Numbered from the stretch's first letter, positions 1 through 7,782 are shown. The stretch is 29,598 bases of DNA from CAYPEL01 sp964409635 (GCA_964409635.1 CAYPEL010000018.1:1-29598), one strand, 5' to 3'. Program-made: numbers and translations. The notes: generated from the letters alone by a model not told the origin.

Positions 1-147
1 TGGTATATCGGCGATTTTTACGGGTTAACCAGCGTACGTTTGGTAGCACCATTTTTTAATAAATTGAACCAGTGTTGTAACTCAATGATTGTTATTAATA
101 ATTAAAAAAACCGTTGATTTATTGAGTCTGTTGTACCAGAACAAATA

Positions 148-176
148 TTGACTCCATGGGTAAGTCGATATCTAAT
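148..176 (+). promoter_or_regulatory. Sigma-70-type promoter of the Y-family polymerase gene
   Basis: TTGACT at 148-153 and TCTAAT at 171-176 are separated by exactly 17 bases and each differs from the consensus hexamer at one position. The predicted transcription start falls a few bases downstream, inside the LexA box at 179-198, and the polymerase start codon follows at 218. This is a pattern match; no start site has been mapped. Confidence 0.7.
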
Positions 177-178
177 AC

Positions 179-198
179 TACTGTAAATATATACAGTA
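179..198 (+). promoter_or_regulatory. LexA (SOS) box
   Basis: The core CTGTAAATATATACAG at 181-196 is a perfect CTGT-N8-ACAG match to the gammaproteobacterial LexA operator. TA on the left and TA on the right extend the symmetry. It sits immediately downstream of the -10 hexamer and 20 bases before the coding region, so bound LexA would cover the initiation site. The polymerase gene is therefore expected to be SOS-inducible. Confidence 0.9.
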
Positions 199-217
199 AT
201 ATACCGAAACTCATACC

Positions 218-1453
218 ATGCCTTATCGTCTATGGCCGCGCATGATTGCGCTGGCCGATATGAATGCTTTCTTTGCTTCCATCGAGCAGCTGGATAAGCC
301 TGAGTGGCGTAACAAGCCGCTGGGGGTTACCAACGGGTTGACAGGGACAACCATTATTACCTGTTCTTACGAAGCGCGCCGTCATGGTATTCATACCGGG
401 ATGAAGGTGCGCGATGCACGCCAGCGCTGTGCTGAGTTTATTCAGGTGCCGGCGCGGCCGTACCGGTATGCAAAGGTATCTACCGATATCATGCGGGCGC
501 TGGAAACGGTGACGCCTGATCTGGAAATCTTTTCCGTCGATGAGGCGTTTCTGGATCTTACGCCTTGCCTGAAGTTATACGGTTGCGATGCCGAGGCGAT
601 TGGCAGACGTATAAAAAAAACCGTATTCGATGCGTCCAGTCTGTTATGTTCTGTGGGTATTGGCGTCGACAAGACGGTGGCGAAGTGGGCGGCGAAGCAG
701 CAAAAGCCGGATGGCCTGACCATTGTGGAGCCGTGGAAGACGGCTGAAACCCTGTGCAATGTGCCGGTGACGGAGCTGTGTGGCATCAACAAGGGAATCG
801 GTAGCTTCCTGGCGCAGTTCGGGGTGCATACTTGCGGCGATATGCAAAAAATACCGATCAATGTGCTGGCGCAGCGTTTTGGTAATCCTGGCCGCCGTAT
901 CTGGCTGATGGCGCAGGGCCAGGATCCGGAGGCATTGCAGCGCGGTATTGCGGCGCCAAAATCACTGGGGCATGGCAAAGTGGTGCCGCCGAATACCACC
1001 TGCCGCCACAGCCTGGATATTTTTATGATGCATATGGCCGAGAAAGTCGGCCGGCGTTTGCGGCAGAATCATCTTGAAGCACGGCATTATGCGATTGGTG
1101 TCAGGATCATGGCCGGTTGGTTATCGGAAAAGTATCGGACTTTGTTACCGACCGATGACGGGGCGCAGATTTATCAGTTGGCGCAGTTCTTTTTGAATAA
1201 TGTCTGGCAGCAGGAGGGGGTTTTTCAGGTGCATATTGGTGCCTTGGATCCGCGCCAGAAATCGAGCCAGCTGGATTTATTTGATCAGGCGGATACGCAG
1301 CGGGCGGCGCTTAATGCGGCGATTGATTCTATTAACGAACGGTTTGGCGAGTTTACGGTGTGTAATGCACCGTTGCTGCTGCGCTCGGATATGCCAAATG
1401 TTATTTCGCCTTCGTGGAAGCCGCAGGGGCATCGGAATACTTTGCGGGATTGA
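218..1453 (+). CDS. dinB: Y-family translesion DNA polymerase (DinB / Pol IV type)
   Basis: Error-prone polymerase that copies past DNA lesions. The palm-domain carboxylates are visible: Asp14 in the N-terminal ADMNAFFAS motif, and Asp108-Glu109 in SVDEAFLD. A helix-hairpin-helix thumb region follows near residues 185-215 and a little-finger domain at about 245-345. QLDLF at 351-355 is a canonical beta-clamp-binding peptide. The protein has 411 residues, longer than E. coli Pol IV (351), with about 55 residues after the clamp motif. The little-finger entry reads PKSLGHGKVVPP rather than the KSVGVERT-like form of enteric DinB, so it belongs to a divergent DinB subgroup and the symbol is used broadly. 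No clear ribosome site precedes 218; Met9 at 242 is a possible alternative start. A LexA box and promoter lie just upstream. No partner gene such as imuA or dnaE2 is adjacent. Confidence 0.9.
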   Translation: MPYRLWPRMIALADMNAFFASIEQLDKPEWRNKPLGVTNGLTGTTIITCSYEARRHGIHTGMKVRDARQRCAEFIQVPARPYRYAKVSTDIMRALETVTPDLEIFSVDEAFLDLTPCLKLYGCDAEAIGRRIKKTVFDASSLLCSVGIGVDKTVAKWAAKQQKPDGLTIVEPWKTAETLCNVPVTELCGINKGIGSFLAQFGVHTCGDMQKIPINVLAQRFGNPGRRIWLMAQGQDPEALQRGIAAPKSLGHGKVVPPNTTCRHSLDIFMMHMAEKVGRRLRQNHLEARHYAIGVRIMAGWLSEKYRTLLPTDDGAQIYQLAQFFLNNVWQQEGVFQVHIGALDPRQKSSQLDLFDQADTQRAALNAAIDSINERFGEFTVCNAPLLLRSDMPNVISPSWKPQGHRNTLRD

Positions 1454-1559
1454 TTTTCTTGGATTTGGTTGGGAGTATGCGGTGTTGTAGCCGGATAACT
1501 TATGTACTCACTGAGCCAGCTTTTTATGTATCCTGGTTATTTTATGACAGGTTTTGTTG

Positions 1560-1615
1560 GGTGGGTGAAACCCACCGGGTGCCGTAGCGAATGGTGGGAT
1601 TCTCCCGCCCTACGG
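1560..1615. repeat. REP-like double hairpin in intergenic DNA
   Basis: Two inverted repeats lie side by side in the non-coding gap 1454-1725. GGTGGG (1560-1565) pairs with CCCACC (1571-1576) around a 5-base loop. CCGTAG plus GGTGGGA (1582-1587, 1593-1599) pairs with TCCCGCC plus CTACGG (1603-1609, 1610-1615), with one unpaired internal stretch. GC-rich repeats of the GGTGGG...CCCACC type recur between genes in many environmental gammaproteobacteria. No second copy was found in this window. It could also act as a transcription barrier between the convergent genes on either side. Confidence 0.45.
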
Positions 1616-1725
1616 GGGAAGGGGACTACTGGGTTTCGAGATCACGCGTACACCGGTGGTGGAGAATAACAAGGTCATTGGAATTGTCTGTTTTACAGAC
1701 CGGTTGTTGAATGGATTGTGTAAGG

Positions 1726-2238
1726 TTATTCAGTGATCCGTTTCAGGAAATTCAGATACTCAGGTTGGTTCCATTCCCGGCCGCCTAATGCCTGATAGCG
1801 GATAGTGTTATCCGTGTCGACCAGGTAAGTTGCCGGCAAGCCCCGCGGCTGCCAGGCTTCTACCGCCTGACCGTCCTTATCCATATAACTTTCAAGCGTG
1901 GGAGTGACTTCAGCCAGAAAGCTGAAAATAGTATCTTCATCCTCCGCGACATTCACCATCACAATAGATAATTCATGCTCAGGAATTAACTGGCGGAGTT
2001 TTTCAATCGCCGGCATTTCCATGCGGCAGGGACCGCACCAGCTGGCCCAGAAATGCACGAAAACCCATTTGCCGCGTAGCGCCTGCAGGTCGACTGTTTC
2101 ACCATCGATAGTTTCGAGTTGCAATTGGGGTGCGGGTTTTTCGGGGTAGGCGCGGATTCCGAAGGGCAAGCTGATTTCAGCTGCAGCCGTGCTTGTTAGT
2201 ATCAATATAAGAATGGCTAGCAGCGTACGCGTATTCAT
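1726..2238 (-). CDS. TlpA/ResA-like periplasmic thioredoxin-fold protein
   Basis: An exported thiol-disulfide oxidoreductase of 170 residues. Residues 1-20 form a signal peptide with a hydrophobic core and a TAAA cleavage region. The thioredoxin fold follows: a strand ending FVHFWASW, the active-site WCGPC at 67-71, and a cis-proline loop RGLPATYLVD near residue 134. The family (AhpC/TSA, TlpA, ResA) reduces specific periplasmic disulfides, often in cytochrome maturation; the substrate cannot be told here because no cytochrome genes are adjacent. Its ATG overlaps the stop of the upstream lipoprotein gene by four bases (2235-2238, ATGA), so the two are probably co-transcribed and translationally coupled. 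Confidence 0.85.
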   Translation of the reverse strand: MNTRTLLAILILILTSTAAAEISLPFGIRAYPEKPAPQLQLETIDGETVDLQALRGKWVFVHFWASWCGPCRMEMPAIEKLRQLIPEHELSIVMVNVAEDEDTIFSFLAEVTPTLESYMDKDGQAVEAWQPRGLPATYLVDTDNTIRYQALGGREWNQPEYLNFLKRITE

Positions 2239-2765
2239 TGTTCATTCTCCGCACACCGCAGGTCTTTAAGGGTTAATGTGTAAGGCTTGCCTTGTTTGTT
2301 TTGCTGCGTCGGGAAAGTAGCCTGGAGTGTAATTGGTTTGTCAGTGCGGGTCAGGATGATATTACCGCCTTCTTCTTCACCGGGTTGGTAATCGAGGATT
2401 TCCGGCAGCAGAGTCCAGCGGAAAGTTGACTGGAAACGCAAAGGGATATCAATGGTTTTCCAGCGCTGCAGCCACTCCTTGCGATGATAGCGGTGTAGCG
2501 GGGCGTCACCGGCCGTGAAGTGCCATTGTGCCAAGTCTAGCCAGAGGACATCTTTGCTTGTATTTTTAATTCTAACGGTCATGTAGCAGGTTGTAGCGAG
2601 TTGGTCGACCATGATTTTTGGGAAACCGCGTGCTTCGTAGAAGGCGGACATTTGTTCTGGGGCTCTGGGTACGATTTCGATTTCCAGTGGTTGTTTGTCA
2701 GGGAAACAAGCTGTTATTAGCAGACTGATTATTGTCATTGCTATTAATGTACGAAACTTGTTCAT
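2235..2765 (-). CDS. Putative outer- or inner-membrane lipoprotein of unknown function
   Basis: A 176-residue protein with a type II signal peptide: positively charged start, hydrophobic segment 7-18, and a lipobox ending ITAC with Cys20 as the predicted lipidated residue. The mature part is largely beta-rich and hydrophilic, with two further cysteines (in TTCYMTV and DLRCAEN) that could form a disulfide. I do not recognise a named family. It is the first gene of a two-gene unit with the TlpA-like protein, whose start codon overlaps its stop; the cysteine pair plus this coupling suggest that the lipoprotein may be a partner or substrate of that oxidoreductase, which is inference. It diverges from hslR with about 90 bases between start codons. 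Confidence 0.7.
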   Translation of the reverse strand: MNKFRTLIAMTIISLLITACFPDKQPLEIEIVPRAPEQMSAFYEARGFPKIMVDQLATTCYMTVRIKNTSKDVLWLDLAQWHFTAGDAPLHRYHRKEWLQRWKTIDIPLRFQSTFRWTLLPEILDYQPGEEEGGNIILTRTDKPITLQATFPTQQNKQGKPYTLTLKDLRCAENEQ

Positions 2766-2856
2766 TGATTGAAACCGATTGGTTGTATTGAGTGGATCAT
2801 ACTACAACAAGGAAAACTGTTTATACTCTACACGACTATCCCAATGCGAAAATGCA

Positions 2857-3243
2857 ATGACAGACTCCGTGAGAATTGATAAATGGCTGTGGGCGGCGCG
2901 TTTCTATAAAACCCGTGGTCTGGCAACAGCAGCTGTGACGGGTGGAAAAGTACAGCTCAATGGTGCGCGGGTAAAACCTGCCCGGCCTTTGAAGGTCAAT
3001 GATGGGCTGGTAATCAACAAGTCAGACACGTCATGGCAGATCACCGTGAACGGTCTTTCGGAACGGCGAGGATCGGCAAGCGTTGCCCAAAGCTTATACA
3101 CAGAATCCGCAGCGAGTATCGAGGCAAGAAAGCAATTGAGTGAACAACACAAATTACTGGTTGCTACGATGCCGCATCCACAACGCCGCCCGGATAAAAA
3201 AGCCCGGCGGCAGTTGCGTGAAACCAAATGGCGGAATACATAA
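2857..3243 (+). CDS. hslR: Heat shock protein 15, S4-domain RNA-binding protein
   Basis: Small ribosome-associated protein that in E. coli binds stalled 50S subunits carrying peptidyl-tRNA and helps recycle them. The S4 fold occupies about residues 4-60: RIDKWLWAARFYKTR, then a GGKVQLNGARVKP segment. The basic tail MPHPQRRPDKKARRQLRETK matches the E. coli C-terminal tail closely. Length is 128 residues against 133 in E. coli. The start chosen is ATG 2857, which places the S4 motif at the usual distance from the N-terminus; a TTG at 2779 in the same frame would add 26 residues of non-conserved sequence. A possible structured leader and a NUDIX gene follow on the same strand. Confidence 0.9.
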   Translation: MTDSVRIDKWLWAARFYKTRGLATAAVTGGKVQLNGARVKPARPLKVNDGLVINKSDTSWQITVNGLSERRGSASVAQSLYTESAASIEARKQLSEQHKLLVATMPHPQRRPDKKARRQLRETKWRNT

Positions 3244-3355
3244 TCCTAGCTCGCAGTTGGCCGCTGCGAGGGTATGCAAAGTGATGGATAACGCCGGGCG
3301 AATGTATTGCCGCAGGGTGAAGACACGACAGGCTGTGCAACCACGGGTTCTAGGA
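3244..3355 (+). promoter_or_regulatory. Possible structured RNA leader of the NUDIX gene
   Basis: The stretch between hslR and the NUDIX gene is bounded by complementary hexamers TCCTAG (3244-3249) and CTAGGA (3350-3355). Just inside is a perfect 7-bp hairpin, CTCGCAG (3250-3256) with CTGCGAG (3264-3270). The closing strand CTAGGA contains the only purine-rich AGGA (3352-3355) near the NUDIX ATG at 3366, so pairing would hide the likely ribosome site. I could not match the sequence to a riboswitch class I know. The complementarity might be chance; no T-run follows the hairpin, so it is not a standard terminator. Confidence 0.35.
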
Positions 3356-3365
3356 TACTAATCAA

Positions 3366-3815
3366 ATGCAAAAACCAGTAACACCACTCTTAACTGTCGA
3401 TATTATTATCGAGATGATCGATAAGCCGGAGCGGCCAATTGTCTTGATCGAACGCCGCTATCCGCCGCCCGGTTGGGCTTTACCCGGTGGTTTTGTCGAC
3501 GTGGGAGAAACGCTGGAGCAGGCGGCAGTCCGCGAGGCCAAAGAAGAGACTTCATTGGATGTCGAGTTGCTTAGTCTGCTGGGTTGTTATTCTGACCCGG
3601 AGCGTGATGTGCGCGGTCATACGGCGAGTGCCGTTTATGTGGCGACTGCCAGCGGCAAGCCACAGGCTTGCGATGATGCGGCAAATCTATCGCTATTTGA
3701 TGCGGCACAATGTCCGCCACTCGCGTTCGATCACGCGCTGATTTTGCAAGATTATTTACGCTACCGTGCCACGGGTGAAGTGGCGCCAGTCAGACTGGCT
3801 GGCAGTCAGCAATAA
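3366..3815 (+). CDS. NUDIX hydrolase
   Basis: A 149-residue NUDIX enzyme that hydrolyses a nucleoside diphosphate linked to another moiety. The NUDIX box fits G-x5-E-x7-REUxEE: Gly42, Glu48, then REAKEE at 56-61, with the usual following glycine replaced by Ser63. The preceding YPPPGWALPGGFVD segment is typical of the ADP-ribose-pyrophosphatase-like and broad NUDIX groups. The exact substrate cannot be read from sequence. It follows hslR on the same strand; NUDIX genes also occur near hslR in enterics. Its 3' end overlaps the convergent double-receiver gene by ten bases (3806-3815). Confidence 0.85.
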   Translation: MQKPVTPLLTVDIIIEMIDKPERPIVLIERRYPPPGWALPGGFVDVGETLEQAAVREAKEETSLDVELLSLLGCYSDPERDVRGHTASAVYVATASGKPQACDDAANLSLFDAAQCPPLAFDHALILQDYLRYRATGEVAPVRLAGSQQ

Positions 3816-4480
3816 GCGGGGCTGTGTTCACCGGAATAGCGGCGCATATTATCGAGCACCGTGAGTAAGGGTTCTATCGGCAGACTGTTATCTACGGGTA
3901 AAGTATCCGGAGATAGTTGACGTACTGCCGCCGTGTCAATAATTGGCCGCTGTGAATTGACCAGAGTGAGATCATATTCCCTTAACGACAGGGCAATTTT
4001 CGCTTCCTGAATCGTCCTGGCGCGGAACACGGAAATCTGGCTGCCCAGGGTATTGTGCACGAGGCTGGCAATGCTATCGTCTTCTTCGATGTGAAGAATT
4101 TTTGTTGGCTGGCCTATGCTGCGAATACTGGCTTGCTTCAGCGCAAAAATTAACCGCGCCTGTTGCGTTGTACTCTGTAGCCAGTCAGGACTCGAAGGGC
4201 CGGTTTCCCCCGCTTCTGTATTCAAAACCAGCACCGGTAACCAAGGGTGTTGCTGACGGATTTCGCGCGCAAATGAGATGCCGTCCTGATCAGCCAACAA
4301 CAGATCTATGGCGACGCCACAAAACTGCTCTTCCCATAAACGTTGTTTGGCAGACGCGGCATTGGTGATGCATTCGACTGCAAATCCAGCGTTGAGAACG
4401 CGTGTTTCAAGGTCAGCGATTTTGCCGGGGCTGGAGGTGCAGATCAAGAGCCGCTGCTGGTTTGGATTGTCTGATGGCAT
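3806..4480 (-). CDS. Double receiver-domain-like protein without output domain
   Basis: A 224-residue protein with two CheY-like alpha/beta repeats. Repeat 1 (about 10-95) keeps the phosphoacceptor context, AIDLLLADQDG with Asp59, but lacks the acidic pair after the first strand (LLICTSSPGK instead of a DD-type loop). Repeat 2 (about 125-205) has the acidic cluster EEDD after its first strand (KILHIEEDD), but the acceptor position reads LVNSQRP, with asparagine instead of aspartate. No DNA-binding, GGDEF or kinase domain follows. It may be a docking or scaffold protein. No histidine kinase is nearby. It diverges from the MoxR operon with about 225 bases between them. The receiver assignment rests on pattern reading and is less certain for repeat 2. 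Confidence 0.6.
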   Translation of the reverse strand: MPSDNPNQQRLLICTSSPGKIADLETRVLNAGFAVECITNAASAKQRLWEEQFCGVAIDLLLADQDGISFAREIRQQHPWLPVLVLNTEAGETGPSSPDWLQSTTQQARLIFALKQASIRSIGQPTKILHIEEDDSIASLVHNTLGSQISVFRARTIQEAKIALSLREYDLTLVNSQRPIIDTAAVRQLSPDTLPVDNSLPIEPLLTVLDNMRRYSGEHSPAYC

Positions 4481-4707
4481 AGGAACGTATTTATATTGAG
4501 TTACCCGGTTCTTAACGGCGCAGTGATATTGAATTGAACCTGTGAGGGCTGGAACTGAGAACTGTGCACGGTGGGTAATTCTCTGTAATTCTGCTACTTA
4601 AGTTTCTAACCCGATGGTTTCTGGGTGCTTTTGCCATGCATTTACCACTAAACTCCCGTACCCTAGGCGGCTGGTTCGTCAGTTGTTATCAAGCATTTGG
4701 AGGGGGC

Positions 4708-5754
4708 ATGCGTCCAGCTCATTTAATCTCTATCCTGGAAACTGAATTTAAAAGTGCACGGGATAAACACCATACGCCGGTGATGTTGTGGGGGCCGCCC
4801 GGTGTGGGTAAGTCACAGATCATCGCTCAGGTGGCAGAACAACACGCTGCGCCGGTCATCGATATTCGCCTGTCGCAAATGGAGCCTAGCGATTTGCGCG
4901 GCATACCGTTTCGCAGTGGCGAGTCGGTTGAATGGGCGGTGCCTTCTATGTTGCCTGATGTAAACCGCCATGGAGCGGAAGGGATCCTGTTTCTGGACGA
5001 AATCACATCGGTGCCCCCCAGCGTTTCGGCGGCCGCCTATCAGCTGATTCTGGATCGCCGTCTGGGCGCGTATGAAGTACCGGCTGGCTGGGCAATTTTT
5101 GCAGCCGGTAACCGGCAGGGCGACCGGGGCGTGACTTACAGTATGCCAGCGCCGCTGGCGAATCGTTTTTCGCATTACGAACTCGATGTCAATTTGGATG
5201 ACTGGGTCGCCTGGGCATATTCACAGGATATTGATGAACGCATGATTGCCTTTCTGCGCTTTCGTCCAGAGTTGCTGTTTGAATTTGATCCGGCGCATAA
5301 CCCGGTGGCTTTTCCTTCGCCGCGCTCCTGGGAATTTGCCCACCGTGCGCTGAAAAAGTTTGGCAATAACAGCAATGTGCTGGTCGAAACGCTACAGGCC
5401 TGTGTGGGGCCGGCAGCGGGTATTGAGTTAAATGCCTTTATCGAAAATCTCGACAAGTTGCCGGATATTGATGCCATCGTAGCAGGTGAATCCGTGCCTG
5501 TTCCTAAAGAGACTGATCTACAATATGCCGTGGCCTCGGCTTTGGTGGCGCGAGCGATTCGAGCTAAGGGCAATGGTGATGCAGATACGGCCTATGGCTG
5601 CATCATTGATTACGCCGGGACATTTCCGCAGCGTGAAATGGGCGTTATGCTGATTTCTGATATGCACCGCGCGATCGGTCAGGATCTGTTTGCGGTACCG
5701 CAGTTTTCGCAGTGGGCGAAGGCGGTTGCTGACGTCATGTTATTCGATATGTAG
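4708..5754 (+). CDS. MoxR-type AAA+ ATPase
   Basis: AAA+ ATPase of the MoxR supergroup, which typically works as a chaperone with a VWA-domain partner. With the start used here it has 348 residues: Walker A GPPGVGKS at 29-36, Walker B GILFLDEI at 92-99 with Asp97-Glu98, a sensor-1 FAAGN with Asn135, and an APLANRF segment near 149-154 around the expected arginine finger. ATG 4708 is preferred because GGAGG lies at 4699-4703 just upstream and the protein then begins at the first helix of the fold; an in-frame ATG at 4636 would add 24 unconserved residues. The metallopeptidase/VWA gene begins six bases after its stop, so the two form an operon. Confidence 0.85.
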   Translation: MRPAHLISILETEFKSARDKHHTPVMLWGPPGVGKSQIIAQVAEQHAAPVIDIRLSQMEPSDLRGIPFRSGESVEWAVPSMLPDVNRHGAEGILFLDEITSVPPSVSAAAYQLILDRRLGAYEVPAGWAIFAAGNRQGDRGVTYSMPAPLANRFSHYELDVNLDDWVAWAYSQDIDERMIAFLRFRPELLFEFDPAHNPVAFPSPRSWEFAHRALKKFGNNSNVLVETLQACVGPAAGIELNAFIENLDKLPDIDAIVAGESVPVPKETDLQYAVASALVARAIRAKGNGDADTAYGCIIDYAGTFPQREMGVMLISDMHRAIGQDLFAVPQFSQWAKAVADVMLFDM

Positions 5755-5760
5755 TCTGGT

Positions 5761-6969
5761 ATGTCAGACGACATTGAAACCAAACTCAGTGCGGCGCGTA
5801 CCCGGTTGATTCTTGACCGGCCGTTTCTCGGTGCGCTGGTGTTGCGCCTGCCGATGAAGGCCGTTAAGCCGGAGCGTTGCAAATCTATCGGCACCGATGT
5901 GCGAGCGCTCTATTACAACCCGGAATATATTGACCGTCTATCTCTCGATCAAACCCAGTTTGTACTCGCGCACGAAGCCTTGCACTGTGCACTGTCACAT
6001 TTTGCGCGCCGTAATCACCGCGTCAAACACCGTTGGGATATCGCCTGTGATTTGGCGATCAATCCGATCCTGATTAAGGACGGATTAAAACCACCCCCGG
6101 GCGTGCTGATCAACAGTGGCTATGACGGCATGATGGCGGAAGAAATTTATCCCTATATCGAAGATGATATGGAAGATGAAACCCACGACGATCATTTTTA
6201 TAACGAAACAGACAATAAGGATAAAAATGACAGTGGTGCTTTGTTGCCGGATGAAAATGAGTATTCAGGCGGCGAATCCGGTGCAGGTGAAGCTGAAGAT
6301 ACTGCCGAGGGTAGTGGCCCGCAGCCGTTAAGTGAAAAAGAACAGGAGCAATTATCCGTGCAGTGGCAGCAGCGCCTGGCGGGTGCTGCACAACAGGCTA
6401 TGCAGGCTGGAAAACTCGGCAGCAATATGGCGCGGCTGGTCGAACACCTTTTACAACCACAAGTACCCTGGCGGATGCTATTGGCAAGGTACATGACCGC
6501 CGTAGCACGCGACGATTACAGTTATCAACGGCCCTCACGCCGGGAAGGCGAAGCGATATTGCCCAGCCTGCGCAGCGCTCAGATTGATGTGTTGGTGGTG
6601 CTGGACACCAGCGGTTCCATTAAAGATAAGGAGCTGCGGGAGTTTGTCTCAGAGGTCGATGCGATCAAAGGGCAAATGCGTGCCCGTCTGACGCTGCACG
6701 CTTGCGATGCTGCGTTGTGTAAAAACGGACCCTGGTTATTCGAGCCCTGGGAAGCATTCACCATGCCTGCTGGTATTTATGGGCGAGGCGGGACGCGCTT
6801 TGCACCGGTCTTCGAATGGCTGGATCAGGCAGGCCGCCGCCCCGATCTAGTGGTGTACTTTACAGATGCAGAGGGTCAATTCCCCAAGGTGGAACCGGGT
6901 TTTCCCGTGCTCTGGCTGGTCAAAGGGCGCGGCAAAGTGCCCTGGGGGCAGCGCGTGCAGTTAAATTAG
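5761..6969 (+). CDS. Putative metallopeptidase with VWA-like domain (DUF2201/COG3864 type)
   Basis: A 402-residue two-domain protein. The N-terminal part carries a zincin signature HEALHCALSH (71-80), HExxHxxxxH, followed by WDIACDLAIN at 92-101 with an Asp that may act as a further ligand. A very acidic, low-complexity linker spans about 133-185. The C-terminal part is VWA-like with an intact metal-ion-dependent adhesion site: VVLDTSGSI (Asp282, Ser284, Ser286), Thr345 in GRGGTRF and Asp369 in FTDAEG. No signal peptide, so it is cytoplasmic. It follows the MoxR ATPase by six bases; MoxR proteins commonly remodel targets together with VWA partners. Peptidase activity is inferred from the motif; the substrate is unknown. 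Confidence 0.85.
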   Translation: MSDDIETKLSAARTRLILDRPFLGALVLRLPMKAVKPERCKSIGTDVRALYYNPEYIDRLSLDQTQFVLAHEALHCALSHFARRNHRVKHRWDIACDLAINPILIKDGLKPPPGVLINSGYDGMMAEEIYPYIEDDMEDETHDDHFYNETDNKDKNDSGALLPDENEYSGGESGAGEAEDTAEGSGPQPLSEKEQEQLSVQWQQRLAGAAQQAMQAGKLGSNMARLVEHLLQPQVPWRMLLARYMTAVARDDYSYQRPSRREGEAILPSLRSAQIDVLVVLDTSGSIKDKELREFVSEVDAIKGQMRARLTLHACDAALCKNGPWLFEPWEAFTMPAGIYGRGGTRFAPVFEWLDQAGRRPDLVVYFTDAEGQFPKVEPGFPVLWLVKGRGKVPWGQRVQLN

Positions 6970-7108
6970 CGCCATAAGCCAATCACATTCCCCTATCATG
7001 CCGCCTTGTTTGTGTTGTCGGCGTCTCAAAGGGATAATGCGGCCCCACTATTACCGGGCGGAGCGTTTTGCTCGATATCCGGTTATCCGTTTATGAGGAG
7101 AGCAAGCA

Positions 7109-7762
7109 ATGCGCATTATTCTTTTAGGGGGTCCCGGTGCAGGCAAGGGGACACAGGCTAACTACATCAAAGACAAATATAACATTCCGCAAATTTCCAC
7201 CGGTGACATGCTGCGTGCAGCGGTAAAAGCAGGTACGCCGCTGGGTGTTGAGGCGAAAAAAATCATGGATGCCGGTGGCTTGGTGTCAGACGAGATCATT
7301 CTAGGTTTGGTGAAAGAGCGTATTCAAGAACCCGATTGCGCCAAAGGCTTCCTGTTTGACGGTTTCCCGCGGACCTTGCCGCAAGCGGATGCGCTGAAAA
7401 GTCAGGGTGTGCCGATTGATGCGGTTGTTGAAATCGATGTGGACGATGCAGAAATCATCAAGCGCATGGGTGGACGCCGTGTCCACCTGGCTTCAGGCCG
7501 CACGTATCACGTAGTCTTTAATCCGCCCAAAGAAGAAGGTAAAGACGACGAGACCGGTGAGCCATTGATTCAGCGTGATGACGACCAGGAAGAAACGGTA
7601 CGCCAGCGTTTGAAGGTCTATCACGAACAGACCGAGCCGCTGGTCGATTACTACTCCAAGTGGGCTGACCAGGGTGGTGAAGGCGCGCCACGCTATATCC
7701 GTATTCCTGGTGTGGGTAAAGTGGATGAAATCCGCGATGCGATTTTTTCTGCGTTAGGTTGA
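7109..7762 (+). CDS. adk: Adenylate kinase
   Basis: Catalyses ATP + AMP to 2 ADP. The P-loop GGPGAGKGT is at residues 7-15, followed by the AMP-binding segments QISTGDMLRAA and FLFDGFPRTLPQA. The long-form LID domain is present (about 120-160: RRVHLASGRTYHVVFNPP), without the zinc cysteines of Gram-positive forms. At 217 residues it is close to E. coli Adk (214). A strong ribosome site GAGGAGA at 7095-7101 precedes the ATG. It has its own 3' terminator at 7783-7807. It lies 139 bases after the VWA gene and may have its own promoter. Confidence 0.97.
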   Translation: MRIILLGGPGAGKGTQANYIKDKYNIPQISTGDMLRAAVKAGTPLGVEAKKIMDAGGLVSDEIILGLVKERIQEPDCAKGFLFDGFPRTLPQADALKSQGVPIDAVVEIDVDDAEIIKRMGGRRVHLASGRTYHVVFNPPKEEGKDDETGEPLIQRDDDQEETVRQRLKVYHEQTEPLVDYYSKWADQGGEGAPRYIRIPGVGKVDEIRDAIFSALG

Positions 7763-7782
7763 GTTGTAACAAATTAGGAAAT

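Noticed and set aside
442..999. Long open frame on the minus strand opposite the Y-family polymerase
   Set aside because: It is antisense to a gene with clear catalytic motifs and its translation shows no family features.
2779..2856. Longer form of hslR beginning at TTG
   Set aside because: The extra 26 residues precede the normal start of the S4 protein and have no counterpart in E. coli HslR; ATG 2857 fits the family.
3244..3270. Hairpin after hslR as a terminator
   Set aside because: The perfect 7-bp stem is not followed by a T-run.
3244..3360. Fragmentary resemblance to RNase P RNA and to an integron attC site
   Set aside because: Only short scattered matches; length and conserved cores do not fit either.
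4636..4707. 24 additional N-terminal residues of the MoxR protein
   Set aside because: ATG 4708 has a GGAGG site and begins at the conserved fold; the upstream part is unconserved in character.
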